Shown: positions 16,936-30,062 of the stretch, in pieces
How positions within the stretch are numbered: position 1 is the stretch's first letter
Layout: each line of letters starts with the position of its first letter
From: Solwaraspora sp. WMMD791
Lineage (GTDB): Bacteria > Actinomycetota > Actinomycetes > Mycobacteriales > Micromonosporaceae
Length of the DNA stretch: 64,000 nucleotides
Direction: 5' to 3'
Assembly: GCF_029581195.1 (NCBI RefSeq)
Contig: NZ_CP120737.1
Coordinates: 248,001-312,000, forward strand
Notes under the pieces: model-generated
Told to the model about the DNA's origin: nothing
Databases searched by the model: none
The model's input: the letters and a program-made list of their open reading frames with translations, nothing else
Position numbers and translations under genes: made by a program

Positions 16936-19920
16936 GTGGCCGACCGATTGATCATCCGTGGCGCGCGCGAGCACAACCTTCGCGACGTCAGTCTCGACCT
17001 GCCCCGTGACGCGCTGATCGTGTTCACCGGCCTGTCCGGCTCGGGCAAGTCCAGCCTCGCGTTCGACACCATCTTCGCCGAAGGGCAGCGGCGGTACGTG
17101 GAGTCGCTGTCGTCGTACGCCCGACAGTTCCTCGGCCAGATGGACAAACCGGACGTCGACTTCATCGAAGGGCTGTCGCCGGCGGTCTCCATCGACCAGA
17201 AGTCGACCTCCCGCAACCCCCGGTCGACCGTCGGCACGATCACCGAGGTCTACGACTACCTGCGACTGCTCTTCGCCCGGGTCGGTGAGCCGCACTGCCC
17301 GGTCTGCGGCGAACGGATCTCCCGGCAGACCCCGCAGCAGATCGTCGACCGGGTCCTGGCCATGCCCGAGGGCACCCGGTTCATGGTGCTCGCGCCGGTG
17401 GTGCGCGGCCGCAAGGGCGAGTACGTCGACCTCTTCGCCGACCTGCAGGCCAAGGGGTACGCCCGGGCCCGGGTCGACGGCGTGGTGCACCCGCTGACCG
17501 AGCCGCCGAAGCTGAAGAAGCAGGAGAAGCACACCATCGAAGTGGTCGTCGACCGGCTCACCGTCAAGCCCAGTGCCCGCCGGCGGCTGACCGACTCGGT
17601 GGAGTCGGCGCTCGGCCTGGCCGGCGGCATCGTGCTGCTCGACTTCGTCGACCTCGCCGAGGGCGACCCGGGCCGGGAACGCCGCTACTCCGAGCATCTG
17701 GCCTGCCCCAACGACCACCCGCTGGCGATCGAGGATCTGGAGCCGCGGGTCTTCTCCTTCAACGCCCCGTACGGAGCCTGCCCGGAGTGCGTCGGGCTGG
17801 GCACCAAGAAGGAGGTCGACGCCGAGTTGGTCGTCCCGGACGAGGAGCGCACCCTACGCGACGGCGCGATCGCGCCGTGGTCCGGCGGGCAGACCCAGGA
17901 GTACTTCGCCCGGTTGCTCGCCGCCCTCGGCGAGGCCGAGCACTTCGACCTGGACACCCCGTGGCGCAAGCTGCCCAGCCGGGTGCAGAAGACCATCCTG
18001 TACGGCTCCGACGACCAGGTGCACGTGCGCTACCGCAACAAGTACGGACGGGAGCGTTCCTACTACACCGGCTTCGAGGGTGTGGTGCAGTGGATCGAGC
18101 GTCGGCACACCGACACCGAGTCGGAGTGGTCCCGGGACAAGTACGAGGGCTACATGCGCGACGTGCCCTGCGGCTCCTGCGGCGGGGCCCGGCTCAAGCC
18201 CGAGGTGCTGGCCGTCACCGTCGCCGGGCGCAACATCGCCGAGGTGACGGCGCTGTCCGTCGGTGACTGCGCCGACCTGCTGGCCGGGCTGACCCTGACC
18301 GACCGGCAGAAGCTGATCGCCGAACGGGTCCTCAAGGAGATCAACGCCCGGCTGCGGTTCCTGGTCGACGTCGGCTTGGACTACCTGTCGCTGGACCGTG
18401 CCGCCGGCACCCTCTCCGGCGGCGAGGCGCAGCGGATCCGGCTCGCCACCCAGATCGGCTCCGGCCTGGTCGGAGTGCTGTACGTGCTCGACGAGCCGTC
18501 GATCGGCCTGCACCAGCGGGACAACCACCGGCTGATCGAGACCCTGGTCCGGCTGCGGGGGCTGGGCAACACGCTGATCGTCGTCGAGCACGACGAGGAC
18601 ACCATCCGCACCGCCGACTGGATCGTCGACATCGGGCCGGGCGCCGGTGAGCACGGCGGCCGGATCGTGCACAGCGGTCCGGTCGACGACCTGCTCGCCA
18701 GCGACGAGTCGCTGACCGGGGCGTACCTGTCCGGTCGCAAGGTCATCCCGGTGCCGGCCAGCCGACGACCGGTCACCGCCGGGCGGGAGCTGGTGGTGCA
18801 CGGCGCACGGGAGCACAACCTGCGCAACCTGACCGTGCCGTTCCCGCTCGGCCAGCTCATCGCGGTGACCGGGGTCAGCGGGTCGGGCAAGTCGACCCTG
18901 GTCAACGACATCCTCTACACCGTGCTGGCCAACCAGATCAACAACGCCCGGCTGGTGCCGGGCCGGCACACCCGGATCAGCGGGCTGGAGCACGTGGACA
19001 AGGTCGTCGGGGTCGACCAGTCGCCGATCGGGCGTACCCCGCGGTCGAACCCGGCCACCTACACCGGGGTGTTCGACCACATCCGCCGGCTGTTCGCCGA
19101 GACCACCGAGGCGAAGGTACGCGGCTACGGGCCGGGGCGGTTCTCGTTCAACGTCAAGGGAGGCCGGTGCGAGTCGTGCTCCGGTGACGGCACTATCAAG
19201 ATCGAGATGAACTTCCTGCCGGACGTCTACGTGCCGTGCGAGGTCTGCAAGGGCGACCGGTACAACCGGGAGACCCTCGAGGTGCACTACAAGGGCCGCA
19301 CCATCGCCGAGATCCTGCAGATGCCGATCGAGGAGGCCGCGGAGTTCTTCGAGGCCATCCCGGCGATCCACCGGCACCTGAAGACCCTGGTCGACGTCGG
19401 GCTGGGCTACGTGCGGCTCGGTCAGCCGGCGCCGACGCTGTCCGGCGGCGAGGCCCAGCGGGTCAAGCTCGCCTCCGAGCTGCAGAAGCGGTCGACCGGA
19501 CGGACGGTGTACGTCCTCGACGAGCCGACCACCGGGCTGCACTTCGAGGACATCCGTAAGCTGCTGACGGTGCTGGCCGGCCTGGTCGACAAGGGCAACA
19601 CCGTGGTCGTCATCGAGCACAACCTCGATGTGATCAAGACCGCGGACTGGCTGATCGACATGGGGCCGGAAGGCGGGCACCGGGGCGGCACCGTGGTGGC
19701 CACCGGCCGGCCGGAGGAGGTCGCCGAGGTGGCGGAGAGCCACACCGGGGCGTTCCTGCGCCCGGTCCTCGGGCTCACCGGTGCTGCCGGTGGGTCGGCC
19801 GCCGCCTCCGCCCGCGCGGCCAAGGCCAACGGCGCGACCGGCCGCACGACCGGCGGTTCGACCAGGGCGAAGCGGGGCTCCGGTGCGCGACGCGCGGCCG
19901 AAGCGGTCGTACAGCATTGA
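16936..19920 (+). CDS. uvrA: Excinuclease ABC subunit A
   Basis: 994-residue damage-recognition ATPase of nucleotide excision repair. Two ABC modules are visible: Walker [10 protein letters not shown] near residue 34 and GVSGSGKST in the second half, each with an LSGGEAQR signature. Cys pairs of the zinc modules include [17 protein letters not shown] and CESCSGDG. The GTG at 16936 is chosen because AGGAG lies upstream and the product begins [14 protein letters not shown], as in other UvrA proteins; the open frame to 16558 is not coding. The last ~45 residues are an Ala/Arg/Gly-rich tail. uvrC lies about 0.8 kb downstream. Confidence 0.97.
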   Translation: MADRLIIRGAREHNLRDVSLDLPRDALIVFTGLSGSGKSSLAFDTIFAEGQRRYVESLSSYARQFLGQMDKPDVDFIEGLSPAVSIDQKSTSRNPRSTVGTITEVYDYLRLLFARVGEPHCPVCGERISRQTPQQIVDRVLAMPEGTRFMVLAPVVRGRKGEYVDLFADLQAKGYARARVDGVVHPLTEPPKLKKQEKHTIEVVVDRLTVKPSARRRLTDSVESALGLAGGIVLLDFVDLAEGDPGRERRYSEHLACPNDHPLAIEDLEPRVFSFNAPYGACPECVGLGTKKEVDAELVVPDEERTLRDGAIAPWSGGQTQEYFARLLAALGEAEHFDLDTPWRKLPSRVQKTILYGSDDQVHVRYRNKYGRERSYYTGFEGVVQWIERRHTDTESEWSRDKYEGYMRDVPCGSCGGARLKPEVLAVTVAGRNIAEVTALSVGDCADLLAGLTLTDRQKLIAERVLKEINARLRFLVDVGLDYLSLDRAAGTLSGGEAQRIRLATQIGSGLVGVLYVLDEPSIGLHQRDNHRLIETLVRLRGLGNTLIVVEHDEDTIRTADWIVDIGPGAGEHGGRIVHSGPVDDLLASDESLTGAYLSGRKVIPVPASRRPVTAGRELVVHGAREHNLRNLTVPFPLGQLIAVTGVSGSGKSTLVNDILYTVLANQINNARLVPGRHTRISGLEHVDKVVGVDQSPIGRTPRSNPATYTGVFDHIRRLFAETTEAKVRGYGPGRFSFNVKGGRCESCSGDGTIKIEMNFLPDVYVPCEVCKGDRYNRETLEVHYKGRTIAEILQMPIEEAAEFFEAIPAIHRHLKTLVDVGLGYVRLGQPAPTLSGGEAQRVKLASELQKRSTGRTVYVLDEPTTGLHFEDIRKLLTVLAGLVDKGNTVVVIEHNLDVIKTADWLIDMGPEGGHRGGTVVATGRPEEVAEVAESHTGAFLRPVLGLTGAAGGSAAASARAAKANGATGRTTGGSTRAKRGSGARRAAEAVVQH

Positions 19921-20067
19921 CACAGCGGCCGTACAGCGGTCTCCACGGCTGCCCATGGATCATGGTTCTACCGTCATATCGGGATGAACCGTTCGTGGCG
20001 CGTCGCCGTGTCTACTGGCGTGGCTGCGGACGACCAGCCGTGGCAACCAATGAGGAAGGGCTTCCGC

Positions 20068-20571
20068 ATGACTGAGCACCAGACGACGACCGACGCCGTC
20101 CCGACCAGCCGTCGCGCGCTGCTGATCGGCGCCGGTGGGGTCGGCGCGACGGTCGCGCTGGCCGCATGTGGCACCGGCGACGACGACACCCTGGGCAACG
20201 GCGGCGCGAACGCTCCGGCCGGCACCGGCTCCACCGACGGCACGGACACCGACGGCACGGACACCGGTGGCGACACCGGTTCCGGCGGCGAGGGCCTGAC
20301 CACCAGCCAGGTCCCGGTCGGCGGCGGCGTGATCCTCGCCGCCCAGGGGGTCGTGGTGACCCAGCCCGCCGAGGGCGAGTTCAAGGCGTTCAGCAACATC
20401 TGCACCCACCAGGGCTGCCCGGTGGCCAACCTCGACGGCGGCACGATCAACTGCACCTGCCACTTCAGCAGCTTCTCCATCGAGGACGGTTCGGTGGTCT
20501 CCGGCCCGGCCCCCTCGCCGCTGGAGGAGAAGACGGTCACCGTCGACGGCGAATCCCTCACCGTGGCCTGA
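20068..20571 (+). CDS. Tat-exported Rieske [2Fe-2S] lipoprotein
   Basis: 167 residues. A twin-arginine signal (SRRALLIGAGG) ends in a lipobox (ALAAC), so the protein is probably exported folded and lipid-anchored on the outer face. A Gly/Thr/Asp-rich linker (TDGTDTDGTDTGGDTG) leads to a Rieske domain with CTHQGC and CTCHFSSF cluster ligands. It resembles stand-alone actinobacterial Rieske proteins of unknown electron partner. Start at the ATG at 20068, preceded by GAGGAAGGG. It is set between uvrA and uvrC but has no obvious link to repair. Confidence 0.88.
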   Translation: MTEHQTTTDAVPTSRRALLIGAGGVGATVALAACGTGDDDTLGNGGANAPAGTGSTDGTDTDGTDTGGDTGSGGEGLTTSQVPVGGGVILAAQGVVVTQPAEGEFKAFSNICTHQGCPVANLDGGTINCTCHFSSFSIEDGSVVSGPAPSPLEEKTVTVDGESLTVA

Positions 20572-20635
20572 CGTCCCGGTCGGCCCGCCGACCACCCGGC
20601 CGTGGCCCGGTGGTCGGCGCAAGGCACCCAGACGG

Positions 20636-20676
20636 CCCACGGCCGCCCGGCGCGTGCGGCGCCGGGCGGCCGTGGG
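20636..20676. terminator. Perfect 17-bp hairpin after the Rieske gene
   Basis: CCCACGGCCGCCCGGCG (20636-20652) pairs exactly with 20660-20676 around a 7-nt loop, between the Rieske gene and uvrC. No T-tract. Confidence 0.6.
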
Positions 20677-20715
20677 CGCTCGTACTGTCACAGGTCTGGA
20701 CTACCCTTCACGGCG

Positions 20716-22707
20716 ATGCCAGATCCGTCCAGCTACCGTCCCGCCCCGGGCACGATCCCGGACGCCCCCGGGGTCTACCGGTTCCGCGACCCGACCGGCC
20801 GGGTGATCTACGTCGGCAAGGCCAAGAGCCTGCGCAGCCGGCTCAACTCCTACTTCGGCGACCTGTGGCAACTGCATCAGCGCACCCAGCAGATGGTCAC
20901 CACCGCCGCGTCGGTCGACTGGGTCACTGTCGGCAGCGAGGTCGAGGCACTCCAACTGGAGTACCTCTGGATCAAGGAGTACGACCCCCGGTTCAACGTC
21001 CGCTACCGCGACGACAAGTCCTACCCATACCTGGCGGTCACACTCGACGAGGAGTTCCCCCGGCTGCAGGTGATGCGCGGCGCCAAGCGCAAAGGGGTGC
21101 GCTACTTCGGCCCGTACTCGCACGCCTGGGCGATCCGCGAGACCCTCGACCTGCTGCTGCGGGTCTTTCCCGCGCGGACCTGCTCGGCCGGGGTCTTCCG
21201 GCAGGCCGGCCACGTCGGGCGGCCCTGCCTGCTGGGTGACATCGGCAAGTGTGCGGCCCCGTGCGTCGGGCGGATCGACGCCGCCGGGCACCGGGCGATC
21301 GTCGACGAGTTCTGCGACTTCATGGCGGGCCGGACCGACACGATGGTGCGCCGCCTGGAACGCGAGATGCGCGACGCCTCCGACGCCCTGGAGTTCGAGC
21401 GGGCCGCCCGGCTGCGCGACGACGTCGCCGCGCTGCGCAAGGCCATGGAGAAACAGACCGTCGTGCTCGGTGACGGCACCGACGCCGACGTGGTGGCCTT
21501 CGCCGAGGATCCACTCGAAGCCGCCGTGCAGGTGTTCCACGTCCGGGGCGGTCGGGTACGCGGCCAGCGTGGCTGGGTGGTGGAGAAGGTCGAGGAGCTG
21601 ACCACCGCCGACCTGGTGCACCACTTCTGCACCCAGGTGTACGGCCCGGAGCAGGGCGAGACCGACGTACCACGGGAGCTGCTGGTGCCCGAGTTGCCGG
21701 CGGACGCCCCGGCGCTCGCCGACTGGTTGACCACCCGCCGGGGCAGCCGGGTCACCCTGCGGGTGCCGCAACGCGGTGACAAGCGGGCGCTGATGGAGAC
21801 CGTCGCCCGCAACGCGGGGGAGTCGCTGACCCGGCACAAGCTGCGCCGGGCCAGTGACCTGACCACCCGGGGCCAGGCGTTGGAGGAGATCGCCGAGGCG
21901 CTCGGGCTGGCCGCCGCGCCGCTGCGCATCGAGTGCTTCGACGTGTCGCAGATCCAGGGCACCGACGTCGTCGCCAGCCTGGTGGTCTTCGAGGACGGCC
22001 TGCCGCGCAAGGCGGAGTACCGCCGGTTCGCGGTCCGGGGCGCGACCGACGACCTGTCGGCGATGAGCGAGGTGCTGCGTCGCCGGTTCGCCCGTCACCG
22101 CGCCCCAGCGGAGCCGGCGGACACCGTGCCGGAGCAGGCAGACGGTACGCCGGAGCCGTCGGGCAGTACGCCGGAGCCGGCGGAGACCGCGCTGGAGTCG
22201 GTCGCCCCGGCGGTGGACCCGCAGACCGGCCGGCCGCGCCGGTTCGCGTACCCCCCGCAGTTGATCGTGGTCGACGGCGGTGCACCACAGGTGCAGGCCG
22301 CCGCGACGGTCCTGGCCGACCTCGGCATCGACGACGTGGCGCTGTGCGGGCTGGCCAAGCGCCTGGAGGAGGTGTGGCTGCCCGGCGACGACTACCCGGT
22401 GATCCTGCCCCGTACCTCCGAAGGGCTCTACCTGCTGCAACGCATCCGCGACGAGGCGCACCGGTTCGCGATCAGCTACCACCGGCAGCGGCGGTCCAAA
22501 CGGATGGTCGCCTCCGGCCTCGACCAGGTCCCCGGCCTCGGCGAGGTGCGCCGCAAAGCGCTGCTGCGCCACTTCGGGTCGGTACGGCGACTCGCGGCGG
22601 CGACCGTCGAGGAGATCACCGAAGTCCCCGGGATCGGCCGGCGGACCGCGGAGACGATCATCGCTGCGCTCGCCGGGTCGCCGGATAGCGGCGCGGATCG
22701 CCCGTAG
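20716..22707 (+). CDS. uvrC: Excinuclease ABC subunit C
   Basis: 663-residue nuclease that makes both incisions in nucleotide excision repair. The N-terminal GIY-YIG domain shows PGVYRF and [18 protein letters not shown] motif lies near residue 215-250, the RNase H-like domain contains [13 protein letters not shown], and the C-terminus has helix-hairpin-helix motifs ([25 protein letters not shown]). An unusual Pro/Glu-rich stretch of about 50 residues (roughly 459-508, with repeated TPEP) interrupts the nuclease domain. The ATG at 20716 closely follows TACCCT, so the transcript may be leaderless. It heads the conserved uvrC-rapZ-yvcK-whiA cluster. Confidence 0.96.
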   Translation: MPDPSSYRPAPGTIPDAPGVYRFRDPTGRVIYVGKAKSLRSRLNSYFGDLWQLHQRTQQMVTTAASVDWVTVGSEVEALQLEYLWIKEYDPRFNVRYRDDKSYPYLAVTLDEEFPRLQVMRGAKRKGVRYFGPYSHAWAIRETLDLLLRVFPARTCSAGVFRQAGHVGRPCLLGDIGKCAAPCVGRIDAAGHRAIVDEFCDFMAGRTDTMVRRLEREMRDASDALEFERAARLRDDVAALRKAMEKQTVVLGDGTDADVVAFAEDPLEAAVQVFHVRGGRVRGQRGWVVEKVEELTTADLVHHFCTQVYGPEQGETDVPRELLVPELPADAPALADWLTTRRGSRVTLRVPQRGDKRALMETVARNAGESLTRHKLRRASDLTTRGQALEEIAEALGLAAAPLRIECFDVSQIQGTDVVASLVVFEDGLPRKAEYRRFAVRGATDDLSAMSEVLRRRFARHRAPAEPADTVPEQADGTPEPSGSTPEPAETALESVAPAVDPQTGRPRRFAYPPQLIVVDGGAPQVQAAATVLADLGIDDVALCGLAKRLEEVWLPGDDYPVILPRTSEGLYLLQRIRDEAHRFAISYHRQRRSKRMVASGLDQVPGLGEVRRKALLRHFGSVRRLAAATVEEITEVPGIGRRTAETIIAALAGSPDSGADRP

Positions 22708-22771
22708 AATCCCTTCCGTGGTGTCGACCGCCGCGCATCTGGCGCGCGGCGCACCCGCAGGCAGGAGGATC

Positions 22772-23719
22772 GTGAGGCAGAACAGCCTGAGCCCGGGCGA
22801 CGACCTGGCCGGCAGCGCCGTGCACGACGGCGAGCCGGCCGCCCCGGGCGCCGAGCAGCACGAGGCCCGGCTGGTGGTGGTGACCGGGGTGTCCGGTGGC
22901 GGCCGGTCCACCGTCGCCCGCGCGTTGGAGAACGTCGGCTACTACGTGGTGGACAACCTGCCGCAGGCGCTGCTGCTGGACATGGCCGAGCTGGCGATGC
23001 GTGCCGGTGGCGCGGCCCGGCGGACCGCCATGGTGCTCGACGTGCGCAGCCGTGCCTTCTCCACCGACCTCGCCGGGGCGATCCGGGCGCTGAAGGAGCG
23101 TGGCTACCAGCCACGGGTGGTCTTCGTCGACGCCGCAGCCGACGTGCTGATCCGCCGGTTCGAAAGCGTCCGGCGGTCCCATCCGTTGCAGGGCGACGGG
23201 CGGCTGGCCGACGGGATCGCCGCCGAGCGGGAGCTGCTCGCCGAGGCCCGCGACCAGGCCGACGTGATCATCGACACCTCGCACCTCAACGAGAACCAGC
23301 TGCGCCGGCGGGTCGAGGAGCTGTTCGCCGGCGAGGACGCCCGTCGGCTGCGGGTCACCGTGCTGTCCTTCGGATTCAAGTACGGCCTGCCGCCGGACGC
23401 CGACTTCGTCATCGACGCGCGGTTCCTGCCCAACCCGTACTGGGTGCCGGAGCTGCGCGAGTACACCGGCCGGGAGGCCTCGGTCAGCGGGTACGTGCTC
23501 AGCCAGGCCGGTGCCGACGACTTCGTCCGCAACTACGCCGAGCTGATCAACGCCACCACCGCCGGGTTCGAACGCGAGGGCAAGCGGTACCTGACCGTCG
23601 CCGTCGGCTGCACCGGCGGCAAGCACCGCAGCGTGGCGATCGCCGAGGAACTCGCCGTACGGCTGCGGCAGGCCCGGCTGTCGGTCAACGCGCAACACCG
23701 CGACCTGGGGCGCGAGTGA
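22772..23719 (+). CDS. rapZ: RapZ-like nucleotide-binding protein
   Basis: 315 residues with a Walker A GVSGGGRST near residue 39 and the C-terminal RapZ domain (GCTGGKHRSVAIAEELA). In enterobacteria RapZ is an RNase E adapter controlling amino-sugar synthesis; in Gram-positives the homologue (YvcJ) hydrolyses ATP/GTP, and the role in actinobacteria is unclear. The GTG at 22772 is preceded by AGGAGG. The gene overlaps yvcK by 4 bp and belongs to the uvrC-rapZ-yvcK-whiA cluster conserved across Gram-positives. Confidence 0.93.
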   Translation: MRQNSLSPGDDLAGSAVHDGEPAAPGAEQHEARLVVVTGVSGGGRSTVARALENVGYYVVDNLPQALLLDMAELAMRAGGAARRTAMVLDVRSRAFSTDLAGAIRALKERGYQPRVVFVDAAADVLIRRFESVRRSHPLQGDGRLADGIAAERELLAEARDQADVIIDTSHLNENQLRRRVEELFAGEDARRLRVTVLSFGFKYGLPPDADFVIDARFLPNPYWVPELREYTGREASVSGYVLSQAGADDFVRNYAELINATTAGFEREGKRYLTVAVGCTGGKHRSVAIAEELAVRLRQARLSVNAQHRDLGRE

Positions 23720-24699
23720 CCGTACTGCGGGTGGTGGCCTTCGGTGGCGGGCACGGGCTGGCCGCCTCGCTGCGTGGCCTGCGGCACGCCGCCGCCGGCC
23801 TGGACCTGGACCTCACCGCGGTGGTAACCGTCGGCGACGACGGCGGGTCCAGCGGCCGGCTGCGGGCCGACCGGGGCGCCCTGCCCCCCGGCGACCTGCG
23901 GCAGGCGCTGGCCGCGCTGGCCGGGCCGGACCCCGCCGAGCAGTTGACCGCCGAACTGTTCCAGCACCGGTTCGTGCCGGTGCCGGGCGAGGCACCCGGC
24001 GAACGCGCCGATCCACTCACCGGGCACGCCGTCGGCAACCTGGTGCTCTGCGGCCTGATGGAGCTGCTCGGCGACCCGGTGGCGGCGCTCGACCACGTCG
24101 GCCGGCTGCTCGGCGCGACCGGACGGGTGCTGCCGATGTCCTGCGACCCGGTGGCGATCGAGGCCGACGTGCGCGGTGGCGACCCGCGCAGACCCACCGA
24201 CGTGGTCACCGTCCGGGGCCAGCACGCGGTGGCGGTCACCCGGGGCCGGGTGGAGTCGGTGCGGCTGCTGCCCAAGACGCCGACCGCCTGCCGGCCGGCG
24301 ATCGCGGCGGTCGAGGCCGCCGACTGGCTGATCTTCGGCCCGGGCAGCTGGTACACCAGCGTCATCCCGCACCTGCTGGTGCCCGACCTGGCGGCGGCGA
24401 TCGTGGCCAGCCCGGCCCGTCGCCTGGTCACCCTCAACCTGGCCGCCGAGAAGGAGACCCTCGGGCTGTCGGTCGCCGACCATCTGGCGGCGCTCAGCTG
24501 GTACCTGCCGCAGCTGCGGGTCGACACCGTCCTCGCCGACGGGGTGGCGGTGGGCGATCCCGACCCGGTGGCCCGTGCGGCAGAATCGCTGGGTGCGCGT
24601 TTGACGCTCGCCCCGTTGGCGGTCGCCGACGGCAGCCCCCGGCACGATCCGGTCGCGTTGGGTGCCGCCCTGGTGCCTGTCCTGGGCTCCGCTCGTTAA
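23716..24699 (+). CDS. yvcK: YvcK/CofD-like gluconeogenesis factor
   Basis: 327 residues with the Rossmann-type motifs FGGGHGLAASLRGL near the N-terminus and GDDGGSSGRLR, typical of the YvcK/CofD-like family. YvcK (CuvA in mycobacteria) binds UDP-sugars and is needed for cell shape and carbon-source adaptation. The GTG start overlaps the rapZ stop. The central LIFGPGSWYTSVIPHLLV segment matches the family. Position between rapZ and whiA confirms the assignment over true CofD transferases of F420 synthesis. Confidence 0.93.
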   Translation: MTVLRVVAFGGGHGLAASLRGLRHAAAGLDLDLTAVVTVGDDGGSSGRLRADRGALPPGDLRQALAALAGPDPAEQLTAELFQHRFVPVPGEAPGERADPLTGHAVGNLVLCGLMELLGDPVAALDHVGRLLGATGRVLPMSCDPVAIEADVRGGDPRRPTDVVTVRGQHAVAVTRGRVESVRLLPKTPTACRPAIAAVEAADWLIFGPGSWYTSVIPHLLVPDLAAAIVASPARRLVTLNLAAEKETLGLSVADHLAALSWYLPQLRVDTVLADGVAVGDPDPVARAAESLGARLTLAPLAVADGSPRHDPVALGAALVPVLGSAR

Positions 24700-24752
24700 G
24701 CACGTACGTATCGGTACCCGCCGTCAACCCGGCCCCCGTGAGGTGAATGACT

Positions 24753-25733
24753 ATGGCGATGACCGCTGCCGTCAAGGACGAGCTCAGCCGGGTCGACGTA
24801 CCCAAGCCGTGTTGCCGCCGCGCCGAGATGGCGGCGCTGCTGCGGTTCTCCGGCGGGCTGCACATCGTCGCCGGCCGGGTCGTCGTCGAAGCTGAGCTGG
24901 ACACCAACGCCGTCGCCCGCCGGCTGCGGCGCGAGGTGGCCGACGTGTACGGCTATCCGAGTGAGATCCACGTCCTGAGCCCGAGTGGGCTGCGCAAGGG
25001 CAACCACTACATCATCCGGGTGGTCAAGGACGGTGAGGCGTTGGCGCGCCAGACCGGGCTGCTCGACGTGCGGGGCCGCCCGGTCCGTGGCCTGCCGCCG
25101 CACCTGGTGTCGGCCAACGTCTGCTGCGCGGTGTCGGCCTGGCGGGGGGCGTTCATGTCGCACGGCTCGTTGACCGAGCCGGGGCGCTCCAGCGCGTTGG
25201 AGATCACCTGCCCGGGTCCGGAGTCGGCGCTGGCGCTGGTCGGCGCGGCCCGCCGGCTCGGCATCACCGCCAAGGCCCGGGAGGTGCGCGGGGTCGACCG
25301 GGTGGTGGTCAAGGACGGTGACGCGATCGCCGCGCTGCTCACCCGGGTCGGCGCGCACGCCAGCGTGCTGGCCTGGGAGGAGCGGCGGGTACGCCGGGAG
25401 GTGCGGGCCACCGCGAACCGGCTGGCCAACTTCGACGACGCCAACCTGCGCCGCTCGGCGCGGGCGGCGGTCGCCGCCGCCGCCCGGGTCACCCGGGCGT
25501 TGGAGATTCTCGCCGACGACGCGCCACGGCACCTGACCTCGGCCGGGCGGCTGCGTCTGGAGCACCGCCAGGCATCGCTGGAGGAGCTGGGGGCGCTGGC
25601 CGACCCGCCGCTGACCAAGGACGCGATCGCCGGCCGGATCCGGCGGTTGCTCGCCCTGGCCGACAAGCGGGCCCGCGACCTGGGCATTCCGGACACCGAG
25701 GATGCGGTGACGGCGGAGATGCTCGTCGGGTGA
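24753..25733 (+). CDS. whiA: Sporulation/division regulator WhiA
   Basis: 326-residue DNA-binding protein with an N-terminal LAGLIDADG-like domain ([26 protein letters not shown] begins it in two parts) and a C-terminal helix-turn-helix region ([22 protein letters not shown]). WhiA works with WhiB to switch on sporulation septation in filamentous actinomycetes. I chose the ATG at 24753 ([11 protein letters not shown]) because AGGTG is 7 nt upstream; an in-frame ATG at 24747 is also possible. It closes the uvrC-rapZ-yvcK-whiA cluster. Confidence 0.96.
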   Translation: MAMTAAVKDELSRVDVPKPCCRRAEMAALLRFSGGLHIVAGRVVVEAELDTNAVARRLRREVADVYGYPSEIHVLSPSGLRKGNHYIIRVVKDGEALARQTGLLDVRGRPVRGLPPHLVSANVCCAVSAWRGAFMSHGSLTEPGRSSALEITCPGPESALALVGAARRLGITAKAREVRGVDRVVVKDGDAIAALLTRVGAHASVLAWEERRVRREVRATANRLANFDDANLRRSARAAVAAAARVTRALEILADDAPRHLTSAGRLRLEHRQASLEELGALADPPLTKDAIAGRIRRLLALADKRARDLGIPDTEDAVTAEMLVG

Positions 25734-25892
25734 ACACCTGTTGTGTAACCGGGTGACGGGACGCCCCGGCGCAACGCGGCACGGGCTTCTCGGATAGGGT
25801 CGCAGTGTACGGCGACGGGGCCGGCACCCGGCTCTCCCGCCGCGACCACCGCCTCGGGTGTCCCGCCCGAGCCGCGTACGGCTGCGGCGTGA

Positions 25893-28201
<2,309 letters not shown>

Positions 28202-28206
28202 GAGCA

Positions 28207-29001
28207 GTGCCTGAGACCGTTGCCCGCCGGCCGTTGATGGCCGGCAACTGGAAGATGAACCTCAACCACCTGGAAGCCATCGCGCTGGTCCAGAAGCTGG
28301 CGTTCAGCTTGAACGAGCAGCAGCTGACCGACGTCGAGGTGGCGGTGCTGCCGCCGTTCACCGCGCTGCGCAGCGTGCAGACGCTGATCGACGGCGACAA
28401 GCTGGCCATCGGCTACGGCGCGCAGGACCTGTCGCCGCACGCTGGTGGTGCCTACACCGGTGACATCTCGGGGGCGATGCTGGCGAAGCTGGGCTGCCAG
28501 TACGTCACCGTCGGCCACTCGGAGCGGCGGGCGTACCACCACGAGGACGACGCGGTGGTCAAGGCCAAGGTGGCCGCCGCGCTGGCGAACGGGATCACCC
28601 CGATCCTGTGCGTCGGCGAAGGCCTGGACGTGCGGGAGGCCGGCGGCCACGTCGCGCACTGCCGCGACCAGGTCGACGCCGCGCTCGCCGGGTTGACCGC
28701 CGAGCAGGTGGTCAAGGTCGTCATCGCGTACGAGCCGGTCTGGGCGATCGGCACCGGTAAGACCGCCACCCCGGCGGACGCCCAGGAGGTCTGCGGCGCG
28801 ATCCGGGCCCGGCTGGCCGAGTCGTACGACCGGGCCACCGCCGACCAGACCCGGATCCTCTACGGCGGCTCGGTCAAGGCGGCGAACATCGCCGCGATCA
28901 TGGCCGAGGTCGACGTCGACGGCGCGCTGATCGGCGGAGCCAGCCTGGACGCCGAGGAGTTTGCCCAGATCGTCCGGTTCCCGGAGCACGTGAAGCGGTG
29001 A
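28207..29001 (+). CDS. tpiA: Triose-phosphate isomerase
   Basis: 264 residues with all catalytic residues: Lys in MAGNWKMN, His in VGHSERR and Glu in [11 protein letters not shown], plus the phosphate-gripping GGSVKAAN and IGGASL loops. It interconverts dihydroxyacetone phosphate and glyceraldehyde 3-phosphate. I chose the GTG at 28207, with GGAGAAG 8 nt upstream inside pgk; a GTG at 28198 overlapping the pgk stop would add three residues. Last gene of the gap-pgk-tpiA operon, followed by a hairpin. Confidence 0.96.
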   Translation: MPETVARRPLMAGNWKMNLNHLEAIALVQKLAFSLNEQQLTDVEVAVLPPFTALRSVQTLIDGDKLAIGYGAQDLSPHAGGAYTGDISGAMLAKLGCQYVTVGHSERRAYHHEDDAVVKAKVAAALANGITPILCVGEGLDVREAGGHVAHCRDQVDAALAGLTAEQVVKVVIAYEPVWAIGTGKTATPADAQEVCGAIRARLAESYDRATADQTRILYGGSVKAANIAAIMAEVDVDGALIGGASLDAEEFAQIVRFPEHVKR

Positions 29002-29007
29002 CCGGTC

Positions 29008-29034
29008 GGCTCCGGGGCATGTCGCCCCGGAGCC
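29008..29034. terminator. Hairpin after tpiA
   Basis: GGCTCCGGGGC (29008-29018) pairs exactly with 29024-29034 around a 5-nt loop, 6 bp after the tpiA stop. No T-tract. Probable terminator or read-through attenuator before secG. Confidence 0.5.
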
Positions 29035-29154
29035 GGTCGGCGCCCGGGTGCGCGGACCGCTATCCTTGGTGAGCCTGTGCTCCGCCGCCGCACAGGCTCG
29101 CCTGGTTCGTCCCCCGGAGCCACGGCGACCGTCATGAGAGGACTGACCGCTACC

Positions 29155-29415
29155 ATGCCGATCGAGTTCGCCTACGTATTGATCGTGTTGCTGGTGATCA
29201 CGAGCGTGATGCTCACCATGCTGATCCTGCTGCACAAGGGCAAGGGCGGCGGCATGTCGAGCATGTTCGGTGGTGGCGTGAGCACCAGCCTCGCCGGGTC
29301 GTCGGTGGCCGAGAAGAACCTCGACCGGTACACCGTACTGACCGGCATCGTCTGGTTCGCCTGCATCGTCGGTCTGGGTCTGTGGCTCAAGGTCGCGATG
29401 AACGCGGGTGTGTGA
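29155..29415 (+). CDS. secG: Preprotein translocase subunit SecG
   Basis: 86-residue inner-membrane protein with two hydrophobic helices (about 5-26 and 58-78) joined by a Gly-rich cytoplasmic loop (LLHKGKGGGMSSMFGGGV), the standard SecG layout. It assists the SecYE channel. The ATG at 29155 gives the typical MPIEFAYVLIV start; an in-frame ATG at 29134 would add seven residues. Downstream of tpiA is the usual place of secG in actinobacteria. Confidence 0.93.
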   Translation: MPIEFAYVLIVLLVITSVMLTMLILLHKGKGGGMSSMFGGGVSTSLAGSSVAEKNLDRYTVLTGIVWFACIVGLGLWLKVAMNAGV

Positions 29416-29441
29416 TCCGTCGCTGCCCGTCGTAAGATTTC

Positions 29442-29476
29442 GCGCGGCCCGTTGATACGGGTCGCGCTTTCTTTTT
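29442..29476 (+). terminator. Classical Rho-independent terminator after secG
   Basis: GCGCGGCCCGT pairs with ACGGGTCGCGC (one mismatch) around a short TGAT loop and is followed by TTTCTTTTT. It lies 26 bp after the secG stop. This is the only terminator with a real T-tract that I found in the window. Confidence 0.85.
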
Positions 29477-29553
29477 GCTGCATCCGCTTCACCGGCGTCG
29501 CACCACGGCCTCGTGCCGTGGTGACACCCCCTTCCGACGACAGGAGCGACCTC

Positions 29554-29898
29554 ATGGCGAGTGCTCACACGATCCGGGGCAGCCGGATCGGTGCCAGCCC
29601 GGCCCGGCCGACCGAGCGGGCGCAACCGGCGCCCCGGCGGCAGACGACCTACTGGTGCGCCAACGACCACACGGTGCAGATCAGCCTCGCCGTGGACGCG
29701 GCCACCCCGGAGACCTGGGAGTGCCCGCGCTGCGGGCTGCCCGCCGGGCAGGACCAGCAGAACCCGCCGGCCCGGCCGCGGACCGAGCCGTACAAGTCGC
29801 ACCTGGCGTACGTCAAGGAACGTCGCAGCGACGCCGACGCCGAGGCGATCCTCGCCGAGGCGCTCGCCGCGGTCCGCGCCCGACGCGGCGAGGTCTGA
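29554..29898 (+). CDS. rbpA: RNA polymerase-binding protein RbpA
   Basis: 114 residues. The N-terminal tail with Arg/Pro-rich segment is followed by the zinc-binding core (YWCANDHTVQ and WECPRCGLPAG) and a C-terminal sigma-interaction helix (KSHLAYVKERRSDADAEAIL). RbpA binds the principal sigma factor and stabilises open promoter complexes; it is restricted to actinobacteria. The ATG at 29554 is preceded by CAGGAG at good spacing. It is transcribed alone, after the secG terminator. Confidence 0.95.
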   Translation: MASAHTIRGSRIGASPARPTERAQPAPRRQTTYWCANDHTVQISLAVDAATPETWECPRCGLPAGQDQQNPPARPRTEPYKSHLAYVKERRSDADAEAILAEALAAVRARRGEV

Positions 29899-30062
29899 CG
29901 ACTGGTGCGTCGCGGCGCCGCGTCACCGTCCGAGTGCCGGCGATGCCCACAACGGGCTGGTGAAGTCGTTTATGCCCTAGCGTCGCGGGTAAGCGCCGGG
30001 CCGGCAACTCTGGTAACTGGCTGCTGCAGTGGCGGCTACGGCCAGGTGTGGAAGGGTCAGGC

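Noticed and set aside
17854-19956. 700-residue open frame antisense to uvrA
   Set aside because: Shadow of the uvrA frame; low-complexity composition and no recognisable domain.
20636-20676. Long hairpin before uvrC as a small RNA
   Set aside because: It is a single stem with no promoter in front and matches the terminator-like hairpins at other gene ends.
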